DNA from: Acidimicrobiaceae bacterium
GTDB lineage: Bacteria > Actinomycetota > Acidimicrobiia > Acidimicrobiales > RAAP-2
DNA length: 64,000 nt
Assembly (NCBI GenBank): GCA_003161255.1
Contig: PMOQ01000075.1
Coordinates: 47,042-111,041 of the forward strand
Direction of reading: 5' to 3'
Part shown: in pieces, positions 1-8,428 of the stretch
How positions within the stretch are numbered: position 1 is the stretch's first letter
Layout: each line of letters starts with the position of its first letter
Position numbers and translations under genes: made by a program
The notes under the pieces: model-generated
Seen by the model: the letters and a program-made list of their open reading frames with translations, nothing else
Told to the model about the DNA's origin: nothing
The model's database searches: none

Positions 1-1
1 C

Positions 2-220
2 GAGGCAGAGGCACTTGGACTGGAGTCGGGCGTGCTGCCGGGCGGCCGCTTCCTCAGGTGTCGCTTGAGGGGCGACGCGCCGGCGATCTACGAGCACATC
101 GCCCCGACCTTCACGATGCTGCGCACCCTCGCGGCGGTCGATGCCACCCGGCCGGGCATCGAGTACTACCGGTCGCACGGCGAGATCGACTGTCTATTGC
201 CGATCCGACCGTCGGGGTGA
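2..220 (+). CDS. GyrI-like effector-binding domain protein, C-terminal part (cut by window start)
   Basis: The frame is open from the first bases to a TGA at 218-220, so the gene starts left of the window. About 72 residues are visible. They end with an EYYRSHGEIDCLLPI stretch, which resembles the last strands of GyrI-like (AraC effector-binding) small-molecule-binding domains. The GTG start listed at 32 is probably internal. Function is inferred from this short end only; it could be a free-standing GyrI-like protein or the tail of a MerR/AraC regulator. Confidence 0.45.
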   Translation, partial: EAEALGLESGVLPGGRFLRCRLRGDAPAIYEHIAPTFTMLRTLAAVDATRPGIEYYRSHGEIDCLLPIRPSG

Positions 221-468
221 CGTGGTTCTTGTGAGAATGAGGCTTGGGTGAGGACGCAGCGCTGGCCACTGCGCGCAGGCGAGGAAGTGTGACGGTCGTT
301 GCCTGTCCACCGCGCCTGCTCGTGGTGGCGCACGATCGTCAGCCGATGGAAGCACAGGTGTCGGACCAGGGGATCGGGCGTCCGACGTCGCCGGTGTGCC
401 GCCATCGACGTTGACTGCGGGGGCGAAGGCGAGGATGGTCCTCCTGAGACGATGAGAGCGTCGCGGCG

Positions 469-1512
469 TTATGCGCGCGACAGGACCACCTTGAGCGCCT
501 TGGTCTCGGCAGCTTGCGAGAAGACGTCGTAGGCCTCCTCGAACTGGTCGAGCGTGAAGTGATGCGTGATGAACTGCGCGGCGTCGAGCTGGCCGCTCGA
601 GACCAACCGGAGCAGGGTTGGCGTCGAGTAGGTGTCGACGAGCCCTGTCGTGAAGGTGAGGTCGAGGGTCCAGAACCGCTCGAGGTGCAGCGTTGCGGCC
701 GTGCCGTGCACGCCGATGTTCGCGACGTGCCCGCCTGGGCGCACGAGGTCTGCGGCGAGCTCGAACGTGGCGGGTGTGCCGACCGCCTCGATGGCGACGT
801 CGGCGCCCAGGCCGCCCGTGAGCTTGCGAACGACATCGATTGCGTCCTCGCGCGCGTTGTTGACGATGACGTCGGCGCCGAACCCCTTGGCGGCTTCGAG
901 CCTGGCGTCCGCGAGGTCGATCGACACGATGTGGCTCGGGCTGAAGAGCTTCGCGGTCAACGTCGCGGCGAGGCCGATCGGACCGGCACCCACGATCGCG
1001 ACCACGTCGCCTGGCCGGACGACCCCGTTCAGCACGCCGACCTCGTAAGAGGTCGGGAGGATGTCGGCCAGCATCAAGATCTCCTCGTCCGAGGAGTGCG
1101 AGGGCACGGGATAGGTCGACGTGTCAGCGAACGGGACGCGCACGTACTCGGCCTGGGTGCCGTCGATGGTGTGTCCGAGGATCCAGCCGCCGCCGCCGAG
1201 GCACTGGCCGAATCGTCCCTCCCGGCAGAACCGGCAGGCGCCGCACGCCGTGATGCATGACACGAGGACGTGGTCGCCGACCGAGACATTCTTGACCGCA
1301 CTGCCGACCTCTTCGACCGTGCCGACGGCCTCATGTCCGAGGATCCGTCCATCGGTCACCTCTGGCACGTCGCCCTTCAAGATGTGCAGATCCGTTCCGC
1401 AGATGGTTGTGGCATCGACCCGGACAATGGCATCGCTGTCGTCTTGGATGACCGGATCGGGCACATCCTTCCAACTCTTCGATCCCGGCCCCTCGTATAC
1501 GAGCGCCTTCAT
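469..1512 (-). CDS. zinc-dependent alcohol dehydrogenase (MDR family)
   Basis: Medium-chain dehydrogenase/reductase of about 347 residues, probably oxidising an alcohol or reducing an aldehyde with NAD(P). Visible features are the catalytic-zinc region CGTDLH with a following GHE, four clustered cysteines for structural zinc (CITACGACRFCREGRFGQC), and a Rossmann motif GAGPIGLAA. The ORF track runs on to 1797, but the family N-terminus begins at MKALVYEG and an AGGAGG ribosome site precedes the ATG pair at 1510-1515. A DosR-like box lies 61 bp upstream. The C-terminus (YSTPTLLRLVSSGQ) resembles the isopropanol/threonine dehydrogenase branch; the substrate is unknown. Confidence 0.88.
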   Translation of the reverse strand: MKALVYEGPGSKSWKDVPDPVIQDDSDAIVRVDATTICGTDLHILKGDVPEVTDGRILGHEAVGTVEEVGSAVKNVSVGDHVLVSCITACGACRFCREGRFGQCLGGGGWILGHTIDGTQAEYVRVPFADTSTYPVPSHSSDEEILMLADILPTSYEVGVLNGVVRPGDVVAIVGAGPIGLAATLTAKLFSPSHIVSIDLADARLEAAKGFGADVIVNNAREDAIDVVRKLTGGLGADVAIEAVGTPATFELAADLVRPGGHVANIGVHGTAATLHLERFWTLDLTFTTGLVDTYSTPTLLRLVSSGQLDAAQFITHHFTLDQFEEAYDVFSQAAETKALKVVLSRA

Positions 1513-1576
1513 CATCGTCCTCCTCGTATCAGTAAATGTCTCCTTCCACCTTGGAGCAGTGGCGCTCGTGTTACTA

Positions 1577-1590
1577 GGGCCGAAGGTCAT
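1577..1590 (-). promoter_or_regulatory. DosR-like box upstream of adh
   Basis: GGGCCGAAGGTCAT, a partial inverted repeat 61 bp before the start of the minus-strand alcohol dehydrogenase. It is one of eleven similar 14-mers in the first 24 kb. It resembles mycobacterial DosR sites (GGGAC...GTCCC); the binding protein is inferred. Confidence 0.6.
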
Positions 1591-1820
1591 CAGGCATTCG
1601 GGTACCACCTGTCTTCGGGGCGGTCGGGCCAGAGGGTGGCTCAGCATGGAGGGCGCAGCTATTGACTGAAACGGGCTCCGAGCACCGGGTTCGAGGATCT
1701 GCTGACCGCCGACGTCACGTCGGGCCTGACCCGCGTGCGGAGGAGGAGGTTCCGCTCTTGTGTGCCCCTCAGGCAACTCGGGGCGTTCGATTGGCACCAG
1801 GGCGTTGCGATCCGTGGGCG

Positions 1821-1834
1821 TGACCTTCGACCCT
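1821..1834 (+). promoter_or_regulatory. DosR-like box upstream of HAD-GH65 gene
   Basis: TGACCTTCGACCCT, the reverse complement of AGGGTCGAAGGTCA, matches the other boxes. It lies about 230-270 bp before the HAD-GH65 start, farther than most copies, so the target gene is less certain. Confidence 0.5.
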
Positions 1835-2065
1835 AGGCGTCCGCCCGACGAGCAGCTTCAATGGCGGTGAAGGTCGCAAGAAGCCATGAGAGAAGTGCAA
1901 CATGCACATCGCGAGCACCTACCGACCGGCAGCGCAAAGGTCCACCGCTCGCCCAGGCAGTCCTTGAGCCCCTACTTTGTCGAAGAGGTCGCGATGACCA
2001 GATCCGACGTTCTGCGTGCGCGTGACATCGAGGTCAGGGCCGGTCGAAAGAGGAAGTGAACCGTT

Positions 2066-5000
2066 TTGGCGAGACATCTAGGAGGTCCTGTTGGGCGGGA
2101 AGCGGGGTTGAGCCCGACGACGATCTCGCTTGACGAGACCGACGCGTGGGTCTTTGACCTAGATGGTGTGCTCACCGACACGGCCAGCCTGCACGAGCTC
2201 TCCTGGACCGAGGTGTTCCAAGAGCTGTTCGCGACCATTGTTGCTCGAGGGGATGTGCCGGTCCCTGCGACGTTCAGCGGCCACGACTACCGGCTATTGG
2301 TCGACGGCGAGGACCGGATGGATGGGGTTCGCAATGTGCTGGCCGACCGCAAGATTGCCCTGCCCGAAGGTGCTCCCGACGAGCCAGCGGGATATCAGAG
2401 CGTTTGGGCGCTGGCCCAAGAGAAGGACGCTCGATACCTGGCTTTGCTCACAAAAGTCGGTCCACGCCCCTTCGCTTCCTCGGTCGAGCTGATCCGGCGC
2501 CTCCGCACCTCGGGAGTCGATGTGGCCGTCGTGTCGGCCAGCCGACATTGCGCTCAGGTGCTCGACGCCGCCGGTCTGAGTGACCTGGTGAGTGTTCGGG
2601 TCGACGGAGAGACGGTCGAGTTGATGGGACTGGCCGGAAAGCCCGATCCGGCCATGTTCTTGGAGGCGTCCCGGCGCCTCGGGGTCGAGCCTGCCCGGGC
2701 GGCAGTCGTGGAGGACGCCATCGCCGGGGTCCAGGCGGCCAAGCGGGGAGGCTTCCGGGTGGTGGTCGGCGTCGCCCGTGCCACCGAGGCTGAAGATCTT
2801 CGCCAGGCCGGGCCGGATCTCGTCGTGGGAGATCTGGGGGAGCTCTCGCTCACCGGGAAAGGTCCTCGAGACAGCCCATGGCGACTCACCTATGACGACC
2901 CTGGCCCCGGCGAAGAGGGGTTGGTCGAGTCACTGTGCACGCTGGCCAATGGTTACTTGGGTTCTCGGGGGGCGAGAGCGTGGGCCCGCGACGACGGAAC
3001 CTCCTACCCGGGCACCTACCTCGCCGGCCTCTACAACCGCCTACAGAGCCAAGTCGACGGGCAGCTCGTGGAGGTGGAGAGCCTCGTCAACGTGCCCAAC
3101 TGGCTCCCGGTATCCCTCCGGGCCGATGACGGGAGCTGGCTCGGTGAGGAGGGCTCCATGGTGTCTTCTCATCGGATCCGCCTCGATCTGCGCTGCGGTT
3201 TGCTGATACGTCACTGCGAGGTCACCGACCGCGTCGGACGTCGGACCGCGGTGGTGGAACGACGATTGGTCTCGATGGCCGATCCGCATTTGCTCGCTCT
3301 GGAATTGAGTTGTGTCCCGCTCAACTGGTCGGGTCGACTCGCATTGCGTATCGGGCTGGACGGCCGCGTGGTGGACGACGAGACCGTCGAGGACCGCCTT
3401 TTGGCCAACCGCCATCTCGAGCTGGTCGACCAGGGTGGGGACGACGGTGGGGGACTCTGGCTGCGCGTTCGGACCGTTCAGTCACAGGTCACCGTGGCCA
3501 TGGCGGCCCGCTGTCAGATCTCTGGCACGGCTCAGGATCCGGACTGGATGCACGGAGGAGTGCCCGGATCGCCGGAGGCTCAGGTGACCGTTACCGTGGA
3601 GCAAGGGTCCCGGACCACCATCGAGAAAGTGGTGTCGGTGTTCACCTCGAGAGACCGAGCCATCTCCGAGCCAGCGCTGGCAGCACGTCGGGCCGCGGCC
3701 GACGCTCCCGGGTTCGATGACCTGCTTGTCGCCCAGCGGGCAGCCTGGGAGCCGCTCTGGCATCGGGGGGCGGTGACCGTTCGCGACGAGGGTGGCTCGA
3801 GCACGGTGCTGGACCTGCATCTGTTCCATCTGTTGCAGGTCGCCTCTCCTCACATCGTCGAGCTCGACGCGGGGCTCGGGGCCCGGGGACTGCACGGCGA
3901 GGGCTACCGGGGGCACGTGTTCTGGGACGCGTCCTTCGCCTACCCGGTGCTGAACCTCCGCTTTCCGGCAGTGTCGAGAGCCTTAGTGGCCTACCGCACC
4001 CGTCGTCTGCCCGAGGCCCGGCGAGCTGCTGCTGAAGCTGGCCATCAGGGGGCGATGTTCCCGTGGCAGAGCGGCAGCGATGGACGAGACGAAACACCGG
4101 CCTTGCTCTTCAATCCTCGCTCGGGTCGTTGGATGCCCGACCGGTCTCGGTTTGAGCGGCACGTGGGCTTGGCGGTCGCCTACGACGCCTGGCAACACTG
4201 GCAGGTCACCGGGGACCTGGAGTTCGTGGCCGGACCGGGCGCTGAACTGATCTTCGAGGTGGCTCGTTTCTTCGCCAGCGTGGCCTCTTGGGGCGACGGA
4301 CTGGGCCGTTTCAGCATCGCCGGTGTGGTCGGGCCCGATGAGTTTCATGACGGGTACCCATGGTCGGACGACCCGGGCGTCGTCGACAATGCGTACACCA
4401 ACGTCATGGCGTCATGGCTCCTGTGGCGTGCTGGTGAACTGTTCGAGCGCTTGGCGGCCCAGCATCGGTCGGAGACAGCCGAGCGCCTGGGGGTGGACGG
4501 TGCGGAGGTGGCTCGATGGGACTCAATCTCCCGCGGGTTGAATGTGCCGTTCCACGATGGGGTCATCTCCCAATTCGCTGGCTACGAACGGCTCGAACCT
4601 TTCGATCTGGACACGTATCGAGACCGGTACGGCACCATCGGTCGCCTCGACCTCATCCTCGATGCCGAAGGCGACACCGTGCGGCGTTACCAGGTTGGCA
4701 AGCAAGCCGACGTGCTGATGCTGCTCTATCTGCTGTCGGCGGAGGAGCTGCGCACCCTGTTCGGGCGCATGGGCTACGCGCTCGAGCCTGAGACGATCCG
4801 AAGGACAGTTGACTACTACGCCCGACGGGTGACCCATGGCTCGACGCTGTCCAGCGTCGTGCACTCGTGGGTACTTTCCCGAGCGGATCGTCGTGGCTCG
4901 TGGCGGTACTTACAAGAGGCCTTCACCTCGGACGTGGCCGACACCCAAGGCGGCACCACCAGAGAGGGTGTGCATCTGGGCGCGATGGCCGGCACCGTGG

Positions 5001-5263
5001 ACATCCTCGAGCGCTGTTACACCGGAATGGAGGTTCGAGATGAGACCTTGTGGTTTGATCCGCTCTTGCCCGACGAACTGGCGGGTCTGCAGTTCAATGT
5101 GCTGTTTCGGGGCTGCGAGATCGCCGTCGACGTCGAGGGTCGTCGGCTCCGACTCGAAGCGGCTGACGGGCGCGCCAACTCCGTCACCGTGATGGTGTCG
5201 GGGACACCCGTCGTGTTGCACCCGGGCCGAGTGACCGAAATCGACCTGGAGAACACGGAATGA
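2066..5263 (+). CDS. beta-phosphoglucomutase-like HAD fused to GH65 glycoside phosphorylase
   Basis: Two-enzyme fusion of about 1065 residues. The first ~260 residues are a HAD hydrolase/mutase with FDLDGVLTD, as in beta-phosphoglucomutases. The rest is glycoside hydrolase family 65, which phosphorolyses alpha-glucosides such as trehalose or kojibiose to beta-glucose-1-phosphate. The mutase would turn that product into glucose-6-phosphate. GH65 marks include HVFWDASF, the general-acid Glu in VGPDEFH, KQADVLML and the phosphate-binding THGSTLSS. The TTG at 2066 has no clear ribosome site; GGAGGT lies at 2081-2086 and TTG 2108 is an alternative start. Domain logic resembles mycobacterial OtsB1 (Rv2006), a DosR-regulon member. 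The sugar substrate is unknown. Confidence 0.85.
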   Translation: MARHLGGPVGREAGLSPTTISLDETDAWVFDLDGVLTDTASLHELSWTEVFQELFATIVARGDVPVPATFSGHDYRLLVDGEDRMDGVRNVLADRKIALPEGAPDEPAGYQSVWALAQEKDARYLALLTKVGPRPFASSVELIRRLRTSGVDVAVVSASRHCAQVLDAAGLSDLVSVRVDGETVELMGLAGKPDPAMFLEASRRLGVEPARAAVVEDAIAGVQAAKRGGFRVVVGVARATEAEDLRQAGPDLVVGDLGELSLTGKGPRDSPWRLTYDDPGPGEEGLVESLCTLANGYLGSRGARAWARDDGTSYPGTYLAGLYNRLQSQVDGQLVEVESLVNVPNWLPVSLRADDGSWLGEEGSMVSSHRIRLDLRCGLLIRHCEVTDRVGRRTAVVERRLVSMADPHLLALELSCVPLNWSGRLALRIGLDGRVVDDETVEDRLLANRHLELVDQGGDDGGGLWLRVRTVQSQVTVAMAARCQISGTAQDPDWMHGGVPGSPEAQVTVTVEQGSRTTIEKVVSVFTSRDRAISEPALAARRAAADAPGFDDLLVAQRAAWEPLWHRGAVTVRDEGGSSTVLDLHLFHLLQVASPHIVELDAGLGARGLHGEGYRGHVFWDASFAYPVLNLRFPAVSRALVAYRTRRLPEARRAAAEAGHQGAMFPWQSGSDGRDETPALLFNPRSGRWMPDRSRFERHVGLAVAYDAWQHWQVTGDLEFVAGPGAELIFEVARFFASVASWGDGLGRFSIAGVVGPDEFHDGYPWSDDPGVVDNAYTNVMASWLLWRAGELFERLAAQHRSETAERLGVDGAEVARWDSISRGLNVPFHDGVISQFAGYERLEPFDLDTYRDRYGTIGRLDLILDAEGDTVRRYQVGKQADVLMLLYLLSAEELRTLFGRMGYALEPETIRRTVDYYARRVTHGSTLSSVVHSWVLSRADRRGSWRYLQEAFTSDVADTQGGTTREGVHLGAMAGTVDILERCYTGMEVRDETLWFDPLLPDELAGLQFNVLFRGCEIAVDVEGRRLRLEAADGRANSVTVMVSGTPVVLHPGRVTEIDLENTE

Positions 5264-5437
5264 GTCAAGAGCGATCTGGTGGAACGCCGGCAATCCCTGA
5301 CAAACCAAGGTCATCCGGACGCAACCTCCCACAGCGACATCAACATTTGAACAGGGGCGCCTCCTGGTCCGCCTAGCCGACCGGTGACCTTCGCTTTGCT
5401 GTGGACACTGGTCCATCTGATGCCGGATCGGTCTGGG

Positions 5438-5884
5438 TTATTCCGTTGCCGGGAGCGCGCTGTCGTGGTGGCCGAAGATGGCCTCGGCCATAACGGGCCG
5501 GCTCAGGTCCGCGAGGTCGGCGGCCAGGTTGATCAAAAGATCGTCGACCGTGATCATCCCTACGAACCGCCCCTCCTGCACCACCGCTAGTCGCCGATTG
5601 CCATGGGTGCGGAACAGCGCGAACGCATCGTGAAGATCGGCTTGAGCATCGATGGTGACAACCGGAGTGCTCATCAGGCTGTCGATCCGGGCATCGTAGG
5701 GGACGTTGCGCGCCATTCCTCGGCGTACCAGGTCACGATCGGTGATCAGTCCGACCAGATGCTCACCATCGACGACTGCCAACGCCCCCACGCCCGACTG
5801 CTCCATGATCGTGGCCGCTTCTCGGATTGTCTGTTCGGGGCGAACTCCTACTCCAGACCGACGGATCCCTTCGATGACCTGCAT
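5438..5884 (-). CDS. CBS-domain pair protein
   Basis: A 148-residue protein made almost wholly of two CBS motifs (about residues 8-60 and 72-125), including GLITDRDLVRRG and GMITVDDLL. Such stand-alone Bateman modules bind adenine nucleotides; Hrp1 (Rv2626c) of the mycobacterial DosR regulon is an example. A GAGGAG ribosome site precedes the ATG. It follows the DUF1918 gene by 48 bp on the same strand, so both probably share the promoter with the box at 6187. Ligand and partner are unknown. Confidence 0.85.
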   Translation of the reverse strand: MQVIEGIRRSGVGVRPEQTIREAATIMEQSGVGALAVVDGEHLVGLITDRDLVRRGMARNVPYDARIDSLMSTPVVTIDAQADLHDAFALFRTHGNRRLAVVQEGRFVGMITVDDLLINLAADLADLSRPVMAEAIFGHHDSALPATE

Positions 5885-5932
5885 GATCGCTCCTCTCGTC
5901 TATTGGCACCTGAGTTGAGGGAGTGCAAACTC

Positions 5933-6133
5933 TCAGCCGAGCGTTGGCTCGAAGTGCTGAACGCTGGCGTCGGGGCCAGGAAAGAACAAGCTTTCGTGAC
6001 CACTGTCTCCCCAACGGACCAAGTAGGGCGGCCCACCGTCCGGGCCCCGTACCTCGAGGACTTCGCAGTCGCGATCCGGCTCACCGATTCGGTGTCCGTG
6101 GATCACGATCCGATCTCCGATGCTCGCGTGCAT
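5933..6133 (-). CDS. DUF1918 small protein
   Basis: A 66-residue protein starting MHASIGDRIVIHG and containing LEVRGPDGGPPYLVRW and SLFFPGP, the hallmark strings of DUF1918, a short SH3-like actinobacterial domain without known function. It is first in a probable two-gene unit with the downstream CBS protein. Its start is 53 bp from a near-perfect DosR-like box, so induction under hypoxia or redox stress is likely (inference). Confidence 0.85.
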   Translation of the reverse strand: MHASIGDRIVIHGHRIGEPDRDCEVLEVRGPDGGPPYLVRWGDSGHESLFFPGPDASVQHFEPTLG

Positions 6134-6186
6134 GGGGTCCTCCTTTCCCGGCTCCCATACTCAATCCGATCGAATACGCCGGGTTA

Positions 6187-6200
6187 GGGCCAAAGGTCCC
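6187..6200 (-). promoter_or_regulatory. DosR-like box upstream of DUF1918-CBS unit
   Basis: GGGCCAAAGGTCCC is one of the most symmetric copies of the box and lies 53 bp before the DUF1918 start on the minus strand. Confidence 0.65.
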
Positions 6201-6211
6201 AACACCGAGGG

Positions 6212-6661
6212 TCAGGAGTCTGTCCAACCGTCGAGGTAAGAGAACCGCCGGCCGCTTAGCCGGGCGATCTCGATTCTCACCAGGTTCGCCCCTCCGTCGT
6301 CGGTTGGCCACGACGGCATTGACACGAGGCTCATCCTTCTGAGCTCATCGGGGTTGCTCACCCGGGAGGCGACTCCCTGGGCCATCACGCTCCAGCCACT
6401 GGAGGTCGCCGGTACGTAGGCATCTGCCTGGAAGGCGACGACGGCCTTTCTGGTCGCCGCGTCGAGCTCGGTGCCAGCAACGGTTCGCAAGAGGATGGAC
6501 TGGTCATCCAGCGCGTAGAACACCGGGAGAATGACGGGCAGCGCACCGATACTTATACCCACTCGACCAAGTGAAGCCTGCCCGAGGAGCGCCAGGCACT
6601 CCGCATAGGTCAGAACTTCTGACGCGGCAGGATCTTCCATAGATGGGTCGATCATGATCAT
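6212..6661 (-). CDS. pyridoxamine 5'-phosphate oxidase-fold (PPOX) flavoprotein
   Basis: About 150 residues of the small split-barrel FMN family. It shows the usual order: LGRVGISIGALPVILPVFYALDD, then LLRTVAGTELDAA, then a conserved SGWSVMAQGVA. Family members bind FMN or F420 and reduce or bind diverse substrates. The upstream box ends only 18 bp before ATG 6661, which is tight for a promoter. Starting at the third Met (ATG 6640) would leave 39 bp and may be a leaderless transcript. No Shine-Dalgarno sequence is visible for either start. Confidence 0.82.
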   Translation of the reverse strand: MIMIDPSMEDPAASEVLTYAECLALLGQASLGRVGISIGALPVILPVFYALDDQSILLRTVAGTELDAATRKAVVAFQADAYVPATSSGWSVMAQGVASRVSNPDELRRMSLVSMPSWPTDDGGANLVRIEIARLSGRRFSYLDGWTDS

Positions 6662-6679
6662 TACATCTGTGGTCCGGCA

Positions 6680-6693
6680 GGGCCGAAGGTCCC
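6680..6693 (-). promoter_or_regulatory. DosR-like box upstream of PPOX gene
   Basis: GGGCCGAAGGTCCC, the strongest match to the local consensus. It sits 18-39 bp from the two possible PPOX starts on the minus strand. Confidence 0.65.
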
Positions 6694-6838
6694 AATCTTC
6701 AGGCGGACCGCGCAGGGCGACTATCCCGTGCTTCTTCTACGCGGAGGTCGACTTCATAATCAACGGAGGCGGGCGGCTCGTATCGTCGGGAGTTGGGTCT
6801 CGGCACCCCAGGGCTGGTGGTGGGAACGTCCGGCTCTC

Positions 6839-6852
6839 GGGACTTTGGTCCC
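6839..6852 (+). promoter_or_regulatory. DosR-like box upstream of universal stress protein
   Basis: GGGACTTTGGTCCC is the copy closest to the mycobacterial DosR consensus (GGGACT..AGTCCC). It lies 123 bp before the USP GTG start. Confidence 0.68.
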
Positions 6853-6975
6853 TACCCGGCGTTCAGTTCGTCATTCATAGTTGAGTGAGCGCGAGGCATC
6901 TGCGGCCGCTGCCCGCCGCACCGGCTCGGGACGGCAGTCGCTTGCGGGACGACCAGACCCTCGAAGGAGACAGAC

Positions 6976-7422
6976 GTGACGAGTACGCAGCGCCAGTCGA
7001 ACAACCGAATCGTCGTAGGAGTGGACGGCTCTAACGCTTCTTCGGCTGCTCTCGAGTGGGCGGGGCGCCAGGCGGAGGTGACCGGATCCGTACTCGAGCT
7101 CGTGACGGCGTGGGAGTGGCCGACCACCTATGGAGCGCCGTTCACCTTCACTCCCGAATGGAATCCGGCCGCGGACGCCGATCTGGTCATCCAATCTGCC
7201 GTGAAGGAGGTGCGCGAGGCGCATCCGGACATCGAGATCCGCACGACCGTCGAGGAGGGGCATCCGGCACCGGTCCTGGTCAAGGCGTCTCAGGGCGCTG
7301 ACCTGCTCGTCGTGGGCTGCCGCGGTCATGGCGAGTTCGTGGGCATGTTGCTCGGCTCGGTGAGCGAGCACTGCGTCACCAACGCCCGCTGCCCCGTGCT
7401 GGTCCTACGGGGTGGGCGATAG
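6976..7422 (+). CDS. universal stress protein, single USP domain
   Basis: A 148-residue UspA-fold protein. IVVGVDGSNASSAAL is the N-terminal strand-loop, and the ATP-type signature GCRGHGEFVGMLLGSVSEHC followed by CPVLV lies near the end, so ATP binding is expected. GTG 6976 follows GAAGGAGA at a good distance. USPs of this type are prominent in the mycobacterial DosR regulon. A DosR-like box lies upstream, and an ABC exporter follows on the same strand 88 bp downstream. Confidence 0.9.
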   Translation: MTSTQRQSNNRIVVGVDGSNASSAALEWAGRQAEVTGSVLELVTAWEWPTTYGAPFTFTPEWNPAADADLVIQSAVKEVREAHPDIEIRTTVEEGHPAPVLVKASQGADLLVVGCRGHGEFVGMLLGSVSEHCVTNARCPVLVLRGGR

Positions 7423-7435
7423 CCTGCCTCCTTCA

Positions 7436-7455
7436 GTCTCACGCCACAGTGAGAC
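7436..7455. promoter_or_regulatory. perfect inverted repeat between USP and ABC transporter
   Basis: GTCTCAC and GTGAGAC arms of 7 bp flank a 6-nt spacer, 14 bp after the USP stop and 55 bp before the ABC start. No T-tract follows, so an operator for the transporter (for example of a TetR-type repressor) seems likelier than a terminator. No such repressor gene is adjacent. Confidence 0.4.
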
Positions 7456-7510
7456 GACCACGGTGAGATACGCAAGAAACATCGCGTCAACCGACAAAGG
7501 AGCTGTACCT

Positions 7511-8428
7511 GTGGGCGCGATTGCGATTCGAACCGAGGGCCTGTCCAAGCGTTACCGCACCTCCGAGGCGTTGCGAGACCTGAACCTTGAGGTGGCCGAA
7601 GGCGAGGCGGTCGGCTACCTCGGACCCAATGGCGCCGGCAAGACAACCACCATCCGTCTGCTGCTGGGCCTGATTCGTCCGACAAAGGGGCGAGCCGAGA
7701 TCTTCGGGCTCGACTGTCAGCGTCAAGCGGTCGAGGCCCATCGGCGGGTCAGCTACGTGGCCGGCGAGGCGAATCTCTGGCCTTCGCTGACCGGCGCCGA
7801 GACACTGCATCTGCTGGGCCGGGTGCAGGGCCGAGTTGACCAGGCCTATCGCGACGAGCTGATCACACGGTTCGACTTCGATCCCTCGAAGAAGGTTCGG
7901 GCGTACTCCAAGGGCAACCGCCAGAAATTGATCCTGATTGCTGCGCTCATGACCCGCCCCGACCTTCTTGTTCTCGACGAGCCGACCAGCGGGCTCGATC
8001 CCCTGATGGAACAGGCGTTCCGTCACTCCATGCACGAGGCGAGGGAGCGAGGTCAGACCGTCTTTCTGTCCTCTCACATCCTGAGCGAGGTGGAGGCCCT
8101 GTGTGACCGGGTGGGCATCCTTCGCGAAGGGGTGCTGGTCGACATGGGAACGCTGTCGGAGATGCGCCATCTCTCCGCCCTCAGTGTGGAAGCGACCTTT
8201 GACGGGTCCGTCCCCGACCTCTCGCATGTGCCCGGTGTGGAGTCGGTGCAGACCGAGGGGCGGGTGGTCCGCTGTCAAGTGCGCGGGACGGTCGAGCCTC
8301 TCTTGAAGGTGCTGGCGGCTTCGGGGGTCCACGAACTGTTGAGTCGCGAGCCGTCGCTAGAGGAGCTGTTCCTGGCCCATTACGGGGCCCGTCCCGAGCC
8401 CGAGGACGAGCCGCCACGTGCAAGCTGA
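7511..8428 (+). CDS. ABC transporter ATP-binding protein
   Basis: About 305 residues. Walker A is GPNGAGKTTT, the signature region is YSKGNRQKL, and Walker B runs into VLDEPTSGLDP, followed by an SSHILSE switch region. The C-terminal ~80 residues form the accessory domain usual in drug/antibiotic exporter ATPases (CcmA-like). The track start at 7412 is too early; GTG 7511 is preceded by AAAGGAG. It overlaps the permease gene by 11 bp, so the two are co-translated. The substrate is unknown. Confidence 0.9.
   Translation: MGAIAIRTEGLSKRYRTSEALRDLNLEVAEGEAVGYLGPNGAGKTTTIRLLLGLIRPTKGRAEIFGLDCQRQAVEAHRRVSYVAGEANLWPSLTGAETLHLLGRVQGRVDQAYRDELITRFDFDPSKKVRAYSKGNRQKLILIAALMTRPDLLVLDEPTSGLDPLMEQAFRHSMHEARERGQTVFLSSHILSEVEALCDRVGILREGVLVDMGTLSEMRHLSALSVEATFDGSVPDLSHVPGVESVQTEGRVVRCQVRGTVEPLLKVLAASGVHELLSREPSLEELFLAHYGARPEPEDEPPRAS

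Larger units (their letters stand above)
1516..2065. other. intergenic region between divergent adh and HAD-GH65 genes
   Basis: A 550 bp gap with two DosR-like boxes (1577-1590 and 1821-1834, annotated separately). No convincing gene is visible. A 21-codon ORF at about 1993-2058 follows a weak AGAGG and could be a leader, but nothing supports translation. Confidence 0.5.
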
